Shown piece by piece: positions 44,392-56,065 of a stretch of 64,000 nt of DNA (position 1 is the stretch's first letter; each line of letters begins with the position of its first letter). A model generated the notes under the pieces. The model was not told where the DNA came from, searched no databases, and worked only from the letters and a program-made list of their open reading frames with translations. The stretch is from Spirodela intermedia (lineage: Eukaryota; Streptophyta; Magnoliopsida; Alismatales; Araceae): NCBI GenBank assembly GCA_902729315.2, contig LR746269.1, positions 3,978,001-4,042,000 on the forward strand, given 5' to 3'. A program made the translations under genes and the position numbers.

Positions 44392-45325
44392 GTTTCTCTA
44401 TCTGTCCATCTCTCTCGATCTCTAGTTTACCAATCTCAGACACCCGTCTATCTATCTCTTATCTATCTCATAGACACGACGCTCTCTATCTCCATCTCTT
44501 ACACCTCGCTTTCTCTCTGTGTAGATATGCATCTCTTATCCATCTCTATCTCTTTCTCTGCCTCTCTCCCGCTACCGCCGCTGCGTACCCTAGCCCCCAA
44601 CTCTCTTCCCCTCCCCCTTATATATGTATAGAAAGACGGAAACTTTTATAAATAAGACACCTTTTACTTACTTTAGATCCTACAGAAGAGATTCTTCCAT
44701 TTAACCAACAGAGATAATCTTCGAGATACTTCTCTCTTTCTCTCTCTCTCTCTCTGTACTCTCTCGCTCTTTCATCCATCTAATCTTACTTCCACCTGTG
44801 ATATGTTTTTTCGATCAAACAGTTATTTTTCAGATAGCACTCTCTCTCTCTCTCTCCCGTTATACCTCTGTTTCTGAAAAGAAACATCCACGGGCTGAGG
44901 AGCAAGATATACAACAAAGAAATTTATGAATCTATCTTGATCCCTTCACAGCTAACGATGTGACTGTCCTCGAATCCTCCTACAACAGTTCTCATAGACA
45001 AGGAGAAAGCGAGAGAGAGAGAAGACAGACAGTATTTATTTCGAATTTTGAAAGGATAGAGACCTTGTGTTCGACACAAGAGAAGTTTCAGGATTAGAGG
45101 GTCCCAAGGAGCGAGACGTAGCACTGCCGGTGCGTGACCCATGCATCCATGTGTCGCCCGCGCTTTCGTGGAAAGAAGCAAACGCCTGTTGGCCCCCACC
45201 GGTTTCTGTGGCTCAAATACGTTTGGCGGGTTGCGTAGGGTTTCCTGTGGAAATCCTCACTTTCAACATTAAACCGCAATGGTGAGAGCGAGGAACGCTG
45301 ATGAGGATGATGATGCCAGTGTCCC
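42301..45325. other. Intergenic, microsatellite-rich, no gene
   Basis: It holds (GA)n at about 43306-43336, (CT)n at about 43579-43602, (GA)n at about 44066-44090, (AC)n at about 44277-44292, a long (CT)n at about 44351-44385, and (CT)n at about 44730-44753 and 44838-44858. Open frames through these tracts (for example 44139-44651) are Ser/Leu low complexity and are not genes. Confidence 0.65.
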
Positions 45326-45334
45326 CACACTGTA

Positions 45335-45371
<37 letters not shown>

Positions 45372-45425
45372 CCCACCAACGAAGCGCCAAATACTACAAG
45401 GAGCTGGCAGCTGGCGCTGGGGGTT

Positions 45426-45463
45426 CACGTGACATGCTCAAGGGTTTCCGGCGTTGTTATAAG
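45426..45463 (+). promoter_or_regulatory. HyPRP promoter: G-box and TATA box
   Basis: CACGTG lies at 45426-45431 and TTATAAG at about 45457-45463, 27 bp further on. The ATG is at 45540, giving a short leader that contains AGAGAGAGAG. A (CT)n tract lies upstream at about 45335-45372. Confidence 0.65.
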
Positions 45464-45539
45464 AGAGCCTCCCACCTTTGCTCGACTCACCTCTGCGAGT
45501 AGTCGTCGCAAGAGAGAGAGAGCTCCCTCTCTGGAAACC

Positions 45540-46136
45540 ATGGATTCCAGCAAGAAGCTCTCGGCTCTGTCGCTCCTGTTCATGGTGTTCATGTCCTCCT
45601 TCCTCCCCATCACCGCCTGCAGCAGCTGCCCCCCAGGCAAGGTAAAGCCACCCAAGCCGAGGACCCCCAGGACCCCTAGAACCCCCAGGACCCCCATCGT
45701 CCGCCCTCCGACCAAGCCCCCACCGATTCTGCCGCCGATCATCGTTCCCCCCGTCCTGCCGCCACCGGTTGTCATCCCCCCGGTGCTGCCGCCGCCGGTG
45801 GTCGTCCCCCCTGTCCTCCCCCCCCCGGTGGTGACGCCGCCGACCGCCCCCTGCCCGCCGCCGCCAGCAGCGCCGCTCTCCTGCCCCGTGGACTCCCTGA
45901 AGATCGGCGCCTGCGTCGATCTCCTCGGTGGGCTCGTCAACGTCAAGGTCGGCGACCCGGCGGCGAACCACTGCTGCCCCATCCTCGGCGGACTCCTGGA
46001 GCTCGAGGCCGCCGTGTGCCTCTGCACCACCATCAAGCTCAAGCTCCTCAACCTCAACATCTACATCCCAGTCGCCCTCAAGCTGCTCGCCACCTGCGGG
46101 AAGACCCCCCCTCCCGGCTTCACCTGCAAGCCCTAG
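45540..46136 (+). CDS. Hybrid proline-rich protein (HyPRP) with 8-cysteine domain
   Basis: A complete 198-residue intronless gene. Residues 1-26 are a signal peptide (hydrophobic LSLLFMVFMSSFLPITA). Residues 31-113 are proline-rich: four RTP units at about 41-52, then three PPVLPPPVV units at about 70-98. Residues 115-198 form the eight-cysteine motif: C115, C125, CC145-146, CxC160-162, C186, C196. This is the C-X-C-X-CC-X-CXC-X-C-X-C pattern of the lipid-transfer/2S-albumin fold. HyPRPs are secreted to the cell wall or plastid envelope and act in wall structure, growth and defence signalling; the particular role here is unknown. The ATG at 45540 is chosen over an upstream in-frame ATG at 45279 because only this one gives a signal peptide and lies downstream of the TATA box. 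The third positions are strongly GC-rich. Confidence 0.93.
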   Translation: MDSSKKLSALSLLFMVFMSSFLPITACSSCPPGKVKPPKPRTPRTPRTPRTPIVRPPTKPPPILPPIIVPPVLPPPVVIPPVLPPPVVVPPVLPPPVVTPPTAPCPPPPAAPLSCPVDSLKIGACVDLLGGLVNVKVGDPAANHCCPILGGLLELEAAVCLCTTIKLKLLNLNIYIPVALKLLATCGKTPPPGFTCKP

Positions 46137-47770
46137 TTGACTCCCACGGTCATTCCTCTCTCCCTTGTCCTCCGAATTTTCTTGCTCACGCTCAACTTCC
46201 CCCACTGAAAGTCAACGCATTCGCCTGTGTCGAGTCTGACCCAGTGGTTCTCTTGCAGGAAGAGCCAGGAGAGTCGGGTCGGCTGCGGTAGTGGAGGAGA
46301 CATGAAAGGATGTCGGCACCACCCTGCTCGCCGTGCCAAGCCTCTCTCTTGCCTTTCTTGGCGAATTGTTGAAGAAGGCCTCGAGTTGTTGTTATTGCTG
46401 TTGTTGCTGTTCTTGTGCTTGTTATTATTCCTGTTCTAGGATCGATAAAGAAGTCAACTTCCTTCTTCTCCTCCGACTCTTCGAGTGTCCACAGCCCATC
46501 GGTCGGTGCAGCAGCAGCTTCCCTCCAACAGAAGAACATTGCATTGATACTCATATACGGATGAACATACACACGCACGTATATAAAAACAGAGAGAGAG
46601 TAGACGCAATGACTTGGCGAAGGAATAGTGGGACAAGTCGAATAATGAGGAGCGAATTAGATTACGGGCGTAGCTTTCAGAAAGGGACAAGTCGATACGG
46701 ATTAGTGGGACAAGAGGTGGCGCCCATCGGGTGGCCCTCGAGACCTCCGTTGCTTCCGCCAATTTGAGACTGTCGGCGGCGATGAATGGGCAGGGAGTAC
46801 CATGCTCCTGCCAATAGAATCTCGACTTGGAATCCAATGGGTGGAAGAGAGAGAGAGAGAGGTAGCTTTCCTTTTCATACTTCCACCTGGAGTTCGTTGA
46901 ACAGATCTTTCCGTCAACTACAATAATGAAAGCATGCGAACAACGCCGCCCGCCGCATAAAGAGAAAGAATGCTCGCATCCAGTCGTCCGGAGGAAGGAG
47001 ACCAAATGATTACTGTTTATGTATCCCTCATAAAACCTCTATTGATGAAAACACCCTTGAAAATAGATGCCACTATGGACTGACTAAGTGACTCGGTGCA
47101 CAAACAAATCATTCATTCTTGTTTGGATACCCCTCATCATTTTAATTCCTTCAACTTTTCTCTATGACTTTTGCATCCCCGTGATTTTCTTTGGTTTCCA
47201 AGCACACCCAACGCTCATCTATTTGTCAACAAGTCCAAACCACTCTCAAATTCATACTAGCTGCCCTTGTCTTCCGTGTGTTAATGGCATCAATGACTCA
47301 GATGAGCTTACTGCTTGGAGTCTGGTCAAACCTATTCTACTCTCTCTCTCTCCAATAGTCAATAGTCGTGAATGGAAGATTAGATCGAGCATATCTAGCC
47401 AGTAGGGGTCGATAGATAGCCCTTTTTAGGGCTTCTTCTCTGATTTAGTCTCGTCAGAGGCTCCTGTTGGCATTCCTGAGTGCTATTTTAAATCGCATTC
47501 TATATCTTTGAATGCTAATTTGCATTTTATGCAGAAGCCCTTACATTATATTGTCGAAATCATGATAATATTTAGTAATAAGCCCGTCAAAATCCGTTCT
47601 TCGCTTGGTGCAGAGCATTTAAGGTTGAAGCTTTTCCCTTACAATCTATGTCAGTTGGCCAGGCCATGTGGAACGACAGAACTCATCTCGGATTCTGACT
47701 TTTGGACACTGGGCTGGGCCCAAATAGGTCCCATCAGGCCCTCCCTTACCAGGGATTCAAGCATAAGCAA
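46137..47770. other. HyPRP 3' flank and intergenic DNA
   Basis: A TTG/TTA-rich trinucleotide patch lies at 46384-46436, probably in the 3' UTR. Near 46620-46715 the phrase GTGGGACAAG recurs twice. Beyond that I see no gene up to the mS23 3' end. Frames such as 46454-47005 (-) show no family. Confidence 0.55.
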
Positions 47771-47793
47771 TAGATAGATAGATAGATAGATAG

Positions 47794-47870
<77 letters not shown>

Positions 47871-47892
47871 GAAAGAGAGAGAGAGAGAGAGA
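47771..47892. repeat. Compound microsatellite GATA-TA-GA-GACA-GA
   Basis: Successive blocks are (TAGA)n, (TA)n, (GA)n, (CAGA)n and (GA)n without interruption. It lies about 170 bp beyond the stop codon of the mS23 gene, so it may fall in or near that gene's 3' UTR on the minus strand. Confidence 0.9.
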
Positions 47893-48064
47893 TGCACAGC
47901 AGCTCGACCCGACCAGATTCCCACTTCTTAGTCTTACAAAGAGTGGCTTATGTCCAAAATAAGGTGATTTATTCACTAGTTCCAAACCCCAGTGATTTCA
48001 GAGCAACCCAAGGATGAATCCTTCACTCTGGACCCAGGAGAGGACCCCCCAGAGATTTCCTTCC

Positions 48065-51000
48065 TCACCTGCTGCCGCCAAATCCTCCACCGCCACCAAA
48101 CCCGCCGCCTCTCCTCTCCTGCATCTGGGCGAGCTTCTCCTCCTTCATCCTCTTCACGATGTCGAGGATCTTCGGGTTGGTGAAGCGCTCCCGCACGAAC
48201 TTCTTCTCCTCGGCCTGTATTTCCTTGATGGCGCTGGGGTAGGGGTCGGGTGGCGGCCTCTTCCCTTGGAGCCGTGAGATCTGCTTCAGCCGCCTGTACG
48301 CCTCCTTCTTCTGCTTCTTCTCCATCCGGTACTCCATCTAGAGGGACCATACGATCACAGTGAGGGTATTCTGGAGAGGGAGAGATCGGCTAACTGAAGG
48401 GGTCGGGGAGGGAAGATGGAGGAGAAGAGTACGTCGGCTATGGCCATGGCCTGATCTTCACCAACTCCTTGATCTTTCAGCTCCAGCACACGCCACGCAA
48501 AGACTCGGGCCGGAGGGGGGTCGAAGCCGCTGATCCTGTTGCCATCAAACATGATGAAGTTATGCCATCCATCCCCCCCACAGATGGTGGAAGCAAAGAG
48601 GGCTGACCCCCGAAGTCAACCCGTGAAAGTGGGTATATTAGCAGAAAGCTCATCTTCCACGTTGGAAGAGAATATTAATGGTTTTAGAGATTGATGACCA
48701 TGCAGGAAAGCGCCTCAAAATGATGGATGTTCTTGAGAGATCATGTGCCTGAATTGATTCAGTCCCCAATGCCAGAGATAAGGGGCTGAAACAAGTTAAA
48801 TTTGAATACGAAGCCCAAATACTTGAGAAGTCCCTGGAAACCCACAGCACTTTATGGAAAATTTAATACACGTGAATATTAATCTGAAAAAAAAATCATT
48901 GAAACAACATCCGCGGGTACTTAGTTAACTAAGGGAAATGACGAGATTATCTCCCCATCTAAAATGTGAACTAAAAAAATGAGAATATACTAACCAACAG
49001 GGGAATGTATAATCTTGGATAGTAACATATAGAAAATAATGTGGCAAGGCTTGAATCTACATTCGCTCAAGCATATAAAGGGTACCAACAAGCATCGCAA
49101 CATGACCAAACCAAAATCGCTCGAATAGAAACTGAAATCAAGAGAAGATAATTTTAAACCGGGAGTAGGAGACAGATAGACTGCAAAACGTCGGTATAAT
49201 TCCAATGAAATCAACGATCAATAATTGTAGGTGAAAAAGGAAGAAGCTTACTTAACAGCATCATGATACAGAGAGTCTGGATGTTTCTGAAAGAACTTTT
49301 TGACGTAAACATCCTCTGGCATCGTTATCTGCCTCACTTTCCCCTCCGGTAAGGAGAAAGTCACTGGCGGTGCTCTGCCATGGTAAAGCAATGGACATGT
49401 GAAGTCCATATTAATCATTTAGCACTAAAAAAAGAATCACTAAAAAAAAGAGGCATTGTACTATAAAACTTCTAAGGTTTGTAGTCTAGGTATGTATGCC
49501 GTTCCATTATTAAGTTGTATTCCTCACCATTAAAATTTATCTAAAGTATATTAAAAAGAAAAAAGAAGACAAATTTCTTTCCAATGGCTTCATCCCGTGG
49601 ACATCACAGTGGGTCTCATTCCATAGACATGCATGTTCCAATGGGTGTTATCCTGTTAATTTATCTAATGGGTACGTCCAATGACACACACGCACATACT
49701 GGCTTCATCTCAAGAACATGTTAAATGGTGTTCACCCAGATAATTCTACATGGTTTCTCCTCTCTAGAACTCTCAACGTCTTAAAGACTTTAAAATAGGC
49801 TTCATTAAATGAATTTGGTAGCGTCTCTGGCATGCATTTAAATTTGTAAAAGTTTCATTATGAAGTAAAACAAAGTTACAGCATCATTTTATGATAGTAA
49901 ATCAAGAATGCTTCTTGATCAAGTTGGACTTGGTCATTAGGGAGAATCTAAATGTAAACTAACATAGAAAACCCAATTCATAAATGCACTAAAGAAATAA
50001 GAAAAAACTAGATCAGGCCTATATAAAAAAGGCAAAAAAGAAACAACTTTTAAATAAACACCTACCAAAGTTACATTACAGTAGAGTTGAGGTCAAAACT
50101 TAAAAGAACATTAGTTAGCATGGAACCTGCAGAAGCCTGGTTTATGTCCATCCCTCCATTTTATGATTTTTTCACTTGAAAGAACTAAGGTTCAATCATC
50201 TAGAATCAACGTACCATTCTACCAGATGGTACTAACCCAGCGAGAAGAAGATATTTGAGTCCCTTATCTCAAGGTCAATGACATGGTGTAAGCCGAATGC
50301 TAAAAGGAGCAGGCTGAAGGATCTTCATCTGCTAGAAATGATAGGTACTTCATGACAATTAGACAGTGAATCAAAGTACCTAGGGATAGGCATAATGAGA
50401 TGCCAAAAACACCGAATAACAAGAGAACCAATCAAAAACTCCACACAGATGAGTTAAAAAGGAAAAAGGCAATATAAGGTCAAAAGGTAGGTTACACTAG
50501 GATGACAAAAAGTCAGCACCAAGTGTTCTTGTTACCAACTTTGTGCATGGAGCATGTATTACTATTTCTCAAATGATGCAAGTTAAGGGTTTCATTAAAC
50601 GTCACCATGTCACTATATTAGCTAATTCTCTTCGTATTGATAACTTCATTCATGTTGAAATTGCGGAAGAGCTTGCTACCAAATATAGCATTCTTAAGCA
50701 CACTAGCATGAATGTTCTTGATAGATGATCTCTTTTTAGGAACGGGAAATGCTCTGGAGTTCAGGTTTTGGTTCAAAATGAATAACAGTCAAAAAGAAGT
50801 TTTCCCTTGAGCACGAAGGACGTGAAACTATAGCTGAATAGTTATGAGCATTGTGTAGCTGCAGGGACTTCTTCCAAGCCACTAGAGCTTTGACTCGACT
50901 AGTCAATGCGACTGCACATCTGTTTTGTGAAGGGAGGCTTCATGTGGAACCCTAATACCGGGAAGTATTTTAGTTGTTGAAACCAACCTATGACTTCTAC

Positions 51001-52373
51001 CACAGAGCCTACCCTTTCCTGAATTAAAGAATATGTATGTGCTAGAATATGATGTTTCCGCATTTGGCATTGATTGGGTCCTCATGAAGCAAAGATTCCT
51101 AATTAGCATCGCAAAGAAATGGTAGCCATACTAGAACACATCAATTTCAGATTAGGATGGACAGTCTGAAAAATGTAAAGGTTCACATATATGCAACGAA
51201 AAAAGAAGGGGAGAAAACGCAGGATTATGATCTGAAAAAGGGTGCTTAAAACTTAGTTTCTGCACTCTCACCAACGTTGCAGAAGAATCACAGCGGTCAG
51301 ACATCAATAAGCTCACTAGTGTTCATCACGGTGTCATTGGAAAGAGAATGATGTAATGTCACAGTAAGTCAGGTTATCTTCCATCACAGAAAATCAGATG
51401 ATGAATGTGCGACTCTACACTGCAGATTGTGCTGATCTGAGACGTAAAGGAATACTGCTGCTGGTAGGTTCTCTTTTCTTTTTTGGCGGCCAATGCTTCA
51501 AGAAACGAGTTCTTCCCTGGCAGAAGGTCACCTGGGACTCTTTTGCAATCACAGGTACCTCCCACATGCTTTCTGTTGGTCGGGATAAATAAGGACCACG
51601 AATGTCTGATTCCAATGGGAAAATGGAACATAGCAGCTAATCCCAACTTCCGTTGGTCCTTGACCGTCCTTGAACAGGTATAGCTCGATTTCTCTCCGTA
51701 TTTACTGATGAATCACCATTTTCCAAAGGGAAAAAAGCCCTCATAGTGATTCTAGACCAACGTACAAACTACTTTTCAATTGTTGACTTCTGATTATCGA
51801 TCAGAACCGCTTGAAGGAGCTACGATCCATCGGTCTTACAGTTAAAATCCCTAAGGAGAGAATCAGACGATGTCGTTGTCCCTCAAACATGTCGCCCGAC
51901 AAGCTACCTACCGGAGAACTCCATATTGCCGCAGAATCTATGGAGCCGAGGATCTTCAGAGGTGGGAATCAGGTCATAACTCAGACGATCACTCAATGGG
52001 AAAGGTTGAATTGAAGGGTGGGACAATGCAAGAAACGTACTTTATCTACGTTCGGAATTTTCGACTGGTTGAAACAATCACCTAAATGAGATGAACAGAG
52101 GCCCCGAAAGGCCATCAAATATAGGCATCAGAAAATAACAGAAAGGATTCGTATCAGACCGTTAGGTTTCATAGGATGTTGTTTCCTCAGAACCTGACAA
52201 CACAGCAGGCATTGAACGGGGGAGCATTGTGAGAGTAAACGAGAGAGAGGAAAGAACGATAAGGGTTGTTGTACTCACGCCTCCATAGACTTCAGCCAGC
52301 GGGGTGTAGCCATGGCGAGTCCCTTCACGAGCTTCCTCGTTCTCGCCAGCAGGTCCCCCCTTGTGAAAGACAT
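48065..52373 (-). CDS. MRPS23: Mitochondrial ribosomal small-subunit protein mS23 (four exons, complete)
   Basis: Coding exons in order of translation are 52373-52279, 49374-49252, 48535-48433 and 48337-48065. All introns are GT-AG, and the 594 coding bases give 197 residues. The product starts MSFTRGDLLARTRKLVKGLA, continues through PEGKVRQITMPEDVYVKKFF and QKHPDSLYHDA, then ISGFDPPPARVFAWRVLELK, MEYRMEKKQKKEAYRRLKQI and PPDPYPSAIKEIQAEEKKFV, and ends in a Gly-rich tail (GGGFGGGGGFGG). This is the plant mS23-type protein, a component of the mitoribosome small subunit. It is basic and probably imported without a long cleavable presequence. Reading frames join in phase at every intron (phases 2, 2, 0), which supports the model. 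Intron 1 (2.9 kb) holds a Gypsy protease fragment. The family name is from memory of plant homologues; the exon structure is firm. Confidence 0.88.
49375..52278 (-). other. mS23 intron 1 (2.9 kb)
   Basis: On the minus strand the donor is GAGGC/GTGAGT and the acceptor TGGCAG. Apart from the retroelement fragment at 50543-50760 on the opposite strand, I see no gene. Frames at 51374-51683 and 51811-52085 show no family. Confidence 0.75.
50543..50760 (+). pseudogene. Gypsy protease fragment inside mS23 intron, antisense
   Basis: The frame at 50543-50728 reads MQVKGFIKRHHVTILANSLR, then IDNFIHVEIAEELATKY. It has the outline of a plant Gypsy aspartic protease (xVKGxIxGxxVxxLIDSGSTxNFI type), but the catalytic Asp-Ser/Thr-Gly has become NSL. 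After a stop, RNGKCSGVQVLVQ continues the same domain. It is a relic of a different Gypsy lineage from the one at 34.5-39 kb. Confidence 0.55.
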
Positions 52374-52404
52374 TCTAGAGCTCTTTCCCTAAGGACACCA
52401 AGAA

Positions 52405-52407
<3 letters not shown>

Positions 52408-52458
<51 letters not shown>

Positions 52459-52459
52459 T
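52408..52459 (-). repeat. (CT)n upstream of mS23
   Basis: On the + strand about 20 CT units are broken by a CCCT, then followed by a short CACACA run. The tract lies 35-90 bp upstream of the mS23 start codon, in the 5' UTR or at the transcription start (GA-rich on the transcribed sense). Confidence 0.8.
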
Positions 52460-52679
52460 ACACACACTCACTTCCCGTGTTCCTCCTCGTCCTACCCTCC
52501 GCCCGGCGCTCGCCGCCGCCGCTTCTCCCTGTCCTGTCAGAGGCAAGTGCAGGGTTGGATGGGCGGCTGTTGAGCAGACTCGCGGCTGCCCGGGTTGGCA
52601 TTTTCGGATCGGCGGCCACTCATCAACCCGCCGAAGACCGGTGCGCGACCTTGAAATGGTTTTGGGATGAAATAAAGTC

Positions 52680-53500
52680 AGGATAGAAAAACTTGATAGG
52701 GAAGTTGTAGCCCTAAAATCAGTTGTCATTATAGATGGCTATGATGATCTAAGAGAAGAGGATAAGGTTAGAAGATATCTATACTAACCAAAAAAATTGG
52801 GAAACTATTTAATAAACTGCGGAATAGAAAATTTTGAAATAAGATAGATTATCTTATGTTGTGCCTGATAAATTTAAGAAACTAATTTATTTTGAGTGTA
52901 GAAAACCAACTCACTTGAAGGCCAATTACTCAAACATTAAAGGATGACAAAAAGAAAAGGATGGAAATGATGGCTACCTAGACTGATGAAGATGAGTCTT
53001 CATTAGAATGTGAAGAAAAGAGCATACCAAACATATGCTTTGCTACAAATGTTTACAAAGTTAGTGAATTTTCTTTTGATGAAGCATTTAAAGAAGTTGC
53101 ATGTGTTACTTACTATTTGGAAAATGCTTTAACAAAGGAAAATACAAAGTATAAAAAAGCTCAAAAAGAGAATCAAATTTTAAGGAGTAAACTAAAACTG
53201 TCTCTACAATTAGAAACCAACTAGAAGTATATGGAAATTCAAATTTTCTAAATTAATGAATTTTTTGATGAAAATATTGAATTTAAATCACAACAAGAAG
53301 AACCTAAGAGAAAAAGCTATGTTGAAAAGATTAAGAATGATGTGAAATAGTTGGTAAAACATATTTGATTTTAGAGGAGTAGGATATTCTAGACACCTAG
53401 ATGAGACAAATAAAAAGTCAAAAAAATAGGAAACTCTTACTCATCCTATTCCACTATACGAAGACAAATAAGAGAAGAAGAATTTATAATTTTACAAGTC
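52680..53500 (+). pseudogene. Ty1/Copia gag remnant
   Basis: YFECRKPTHLKANYS at about 52888-52932 is a decayed CCHC zinc knuckle with one Cys lost. It is followed by acidic DEDESSLECEEKS and a helical stretch (ENALTKENTKYKKAQKENQI, then LRSKLKLSLQLE). This is the gag C-terminal layout of Copia elements. It is interrupted at 53501 by solo LTR B. Confidence 0.7.
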
Positions 53501-55191
53501 TGATAAGTCTTTATTATCATAAGTTAATAATTAATAAATAATATAATTTTAGTCTTAACTCATGATAAATAGACTTATATTTATTTAAATTATAAAAAAT
53601 ATTTTTTAATTAGTTAATGTGAAATTTTAGTTAATTTTATAATTTTATGTGAATTTATATAATCTTTATAATCTTATTTTTGAGATAAATGAAGAAAAAT
53701 AAAAAAAAATAAAAAGATAAGAAAAGGAGGGAACCCCCAACTAACCAAGCCTACAAGTAGATTGGAAACATAGTTAGGCAAAGTTGCGAGTAAGGGCTTG
53801 AACGACTAAGGATGAACCGATAGGTGTACGTGTGCGTCATTCCTCTTCTACTTTACTAGTGTCCAGTAGGGTGTGAGATAAGGAGTGGTTATACATATGC
53901 GACATAGGGACTCATTAATTTTCAAATCTCATATTGTTATATATTCATCTCAAAATTCAGTGTGGGACTAAACCTTGATCACACCTTCCTCATAATGTTT
54001 TAATGATTTTTTTTGTACCTCAAATACTCTTTGTTTATCAAAAAGAGCTACCTTGATGATGTCACTTTATAAAGATATTCGTGTACTTATCTCACTCTCT
54101 CTCATACAGGTGAGTGATCAATAAGAATTCGAATCCTACTAGAGTCAAAATTTATACTCTTATTTGATTAAATTATAATTTTTCTACAAGTTATTGGTGA
54201 AGGATTAAGCTGCCAAAATCACTCAATCATCGACGAAAAATTCATCAATACGATTTGAAGACCATTGTTACTAAAATTGTTGAACAATTCTAAATAAAAT
54301 GATTGTGAATTCATTGAGTAAATTATCTCTAATTGATTAACAAATAAACTATTATCAGGAAGAGGACGATCTATCGGGAGATGAGTAACCACCTCTTGAG
54401 AGTGTACTAGATGTGATGAAGAGTCTCCTCTTACTATGCAAACCTAATGATGATGCTCTCTAAAACACACCTCACCTCTATCTAGCTCATCTCTATCAGG
54501 TGATAGTCGTCGGAGAGTCACAAAGTCACTATCTTTCTACTTCACCGGGTGACAACCGCCGAAGACAATTCGACGACCAACTTTATTGATTTCTAAACTT
54601 CACAAAAAAATCTAGAGATTATCTATGTCGTTTGTGTCTAAAAAGAGCCTTCAAGGTTGTGGACATTGTACAATATTTTTTCTGAACATACAAAATTTTG
54701 GTAATGTTGTTGCAAAATTGAAACTCTGCCTTTCCCACTTTCAACTTAATTTTTATTTAATTTAGTGATATTTTGCGTGATTTCAAGTTACTAAAATATT
54801 ATTTATTTAATTATAATTCTTCTAACTTTTACACATCTTAATTTGACCTATTAAATTATTTGTAATCACTTATGAAAAAATCATCAGACAAAACTCTATT
54901 TCCATTTGAATTACGTTTCTCAAGATATGAACGTCATCCTAACATCTGCACCCTTATTTCCCTTTTTTGTAAAAAAAATTATATTATTTACAGAAAATTT
55001 TAAAATATTACTTGATAGTATATTGCATCTTTATGATCAACCTAAAAAAATATTATTATTATTTAAACTTTTATTAAATTATAATTGATATATTTATTCA
55101 TAAATACTTCTAAATATCTAAAAATTAATATTTTCTAGTCTTATAAATTTTAAATTTACATGATTTATTATACTATGACTAAGTCACGTTA
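53501..55191 (+). mobile_element. Solo LTR, copy B (about 1.69 kb), inside the Copia element
   Basis: It starts TGATAAGTCTTTATTATC and ends CTATGACTAAGTCACGTTA; the final CA has become TA. It matches copies A and C throughout. Flanking pentamers are AAGTC and AGGCC, an imperfect duplication. It splits Copia gag from Copia protease. Confidence 0.75.
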
Positions 55192-56065
55192 AGGCCCATC
55201 TAGAATTTATGTAAATATTAGAAAACCAGTAGTAGATAGTTTAAGATTTATTGAAGAAAAACAAAGACACTTCTTGAGAACACTTAAGCAATTTTCTAAC
55301 ATGCCAAAATATAGATAAAATAATATTTTTTATTTATTTCAAAGGTTTGTTCGAGTGGATGAAGTTCTATAATATCTTACTAATAGATGCTCAAGGCATA
55401 TGATTAGAGTGAGAACGTGGATTGCCTCATTTATTGAAAGGAAAGAGCTAAAGTAATATTTGAGGAAAATGAAAAAGAAAATATAATAGAACTTGAAAAT
55501 ATACAAATAAATCAATATATTTTATTTTAATTTAAAAATAGTATATATTAAAGTAATATTTATTTTAATTATAATTAATAAATTGTGTGCTTATAATTTT
55601 ATACTTCAATTTGAAATTAATTTTTATCATCTTTTAAATCCTCATAGTGATTTAGTTCTTACAGCTCCAAAGAGGAAGAAAATTTACTTTGTTTATCTTT
55701 GTGAGCTACTAAAATCAAAACTATTCTAAACATAAGAATAATAGAAAACATCAACAAAAATAAAACAAGGTCAAAGAATACCAAATATAGACTTTAATGA
55801 GTATATCAATTGTGAAAACTATATTGGCGTAAAATTAATTATAAATCAAAAAGTACGGTTACAACTAGTAGACCACTAGAATTATTACATATTAATCTTT
55901 TTGGAACAACTAATGCATCAAGTCAAAGTGGAAAAAGATATAAGTCTTTAATAGTATGCGATTGCTTGAGTAGTTTTCTTAGAAAATAAAGATACAACCT
56001 TCAGGAATTTTAAAAAAATCAGTAAGAAAATAGAGGTAGAAAAAGAATCAATGTTTATGAGTGGC
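55192..56065 (+). pseudogene. Copia protease and integrase remnant
   Basis: RCSRHM at about 55383-55400 is the Copia protease signature (DSGCSRHM type) with the catalytic DSG lost. At about 55870-55985 the integrase core start is readable as SRPLELLHINLFGTTNASSQ and SGKRYKSLIVCDCLSS. The pre-integrase part between them is shortened. The integrase is cut at 56066 by solo LTR C. Confidence 0.75.

Noticed and set aside
44139-44651. 170-codon Ser/Leu-rich frame
   Set aside because: It is translation of CT, CA and TATC repeats. It has no non-repeat domain and no promoter.
45438-46205. 255- and 211-codon minus-strand frames opposite HyPRP
   Set aside because: They are Gly/Arg-rich shadows of the proline-rich, GC-rich coding strand.
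47601-47614. TCGCTTGGTGCAGA, a 14-base match to the start of miR168
   Set aside because: The following bases (GCATTTAAGG) do not continue miR168 and no complementary arm was found nearby, so no hairpin is supported.
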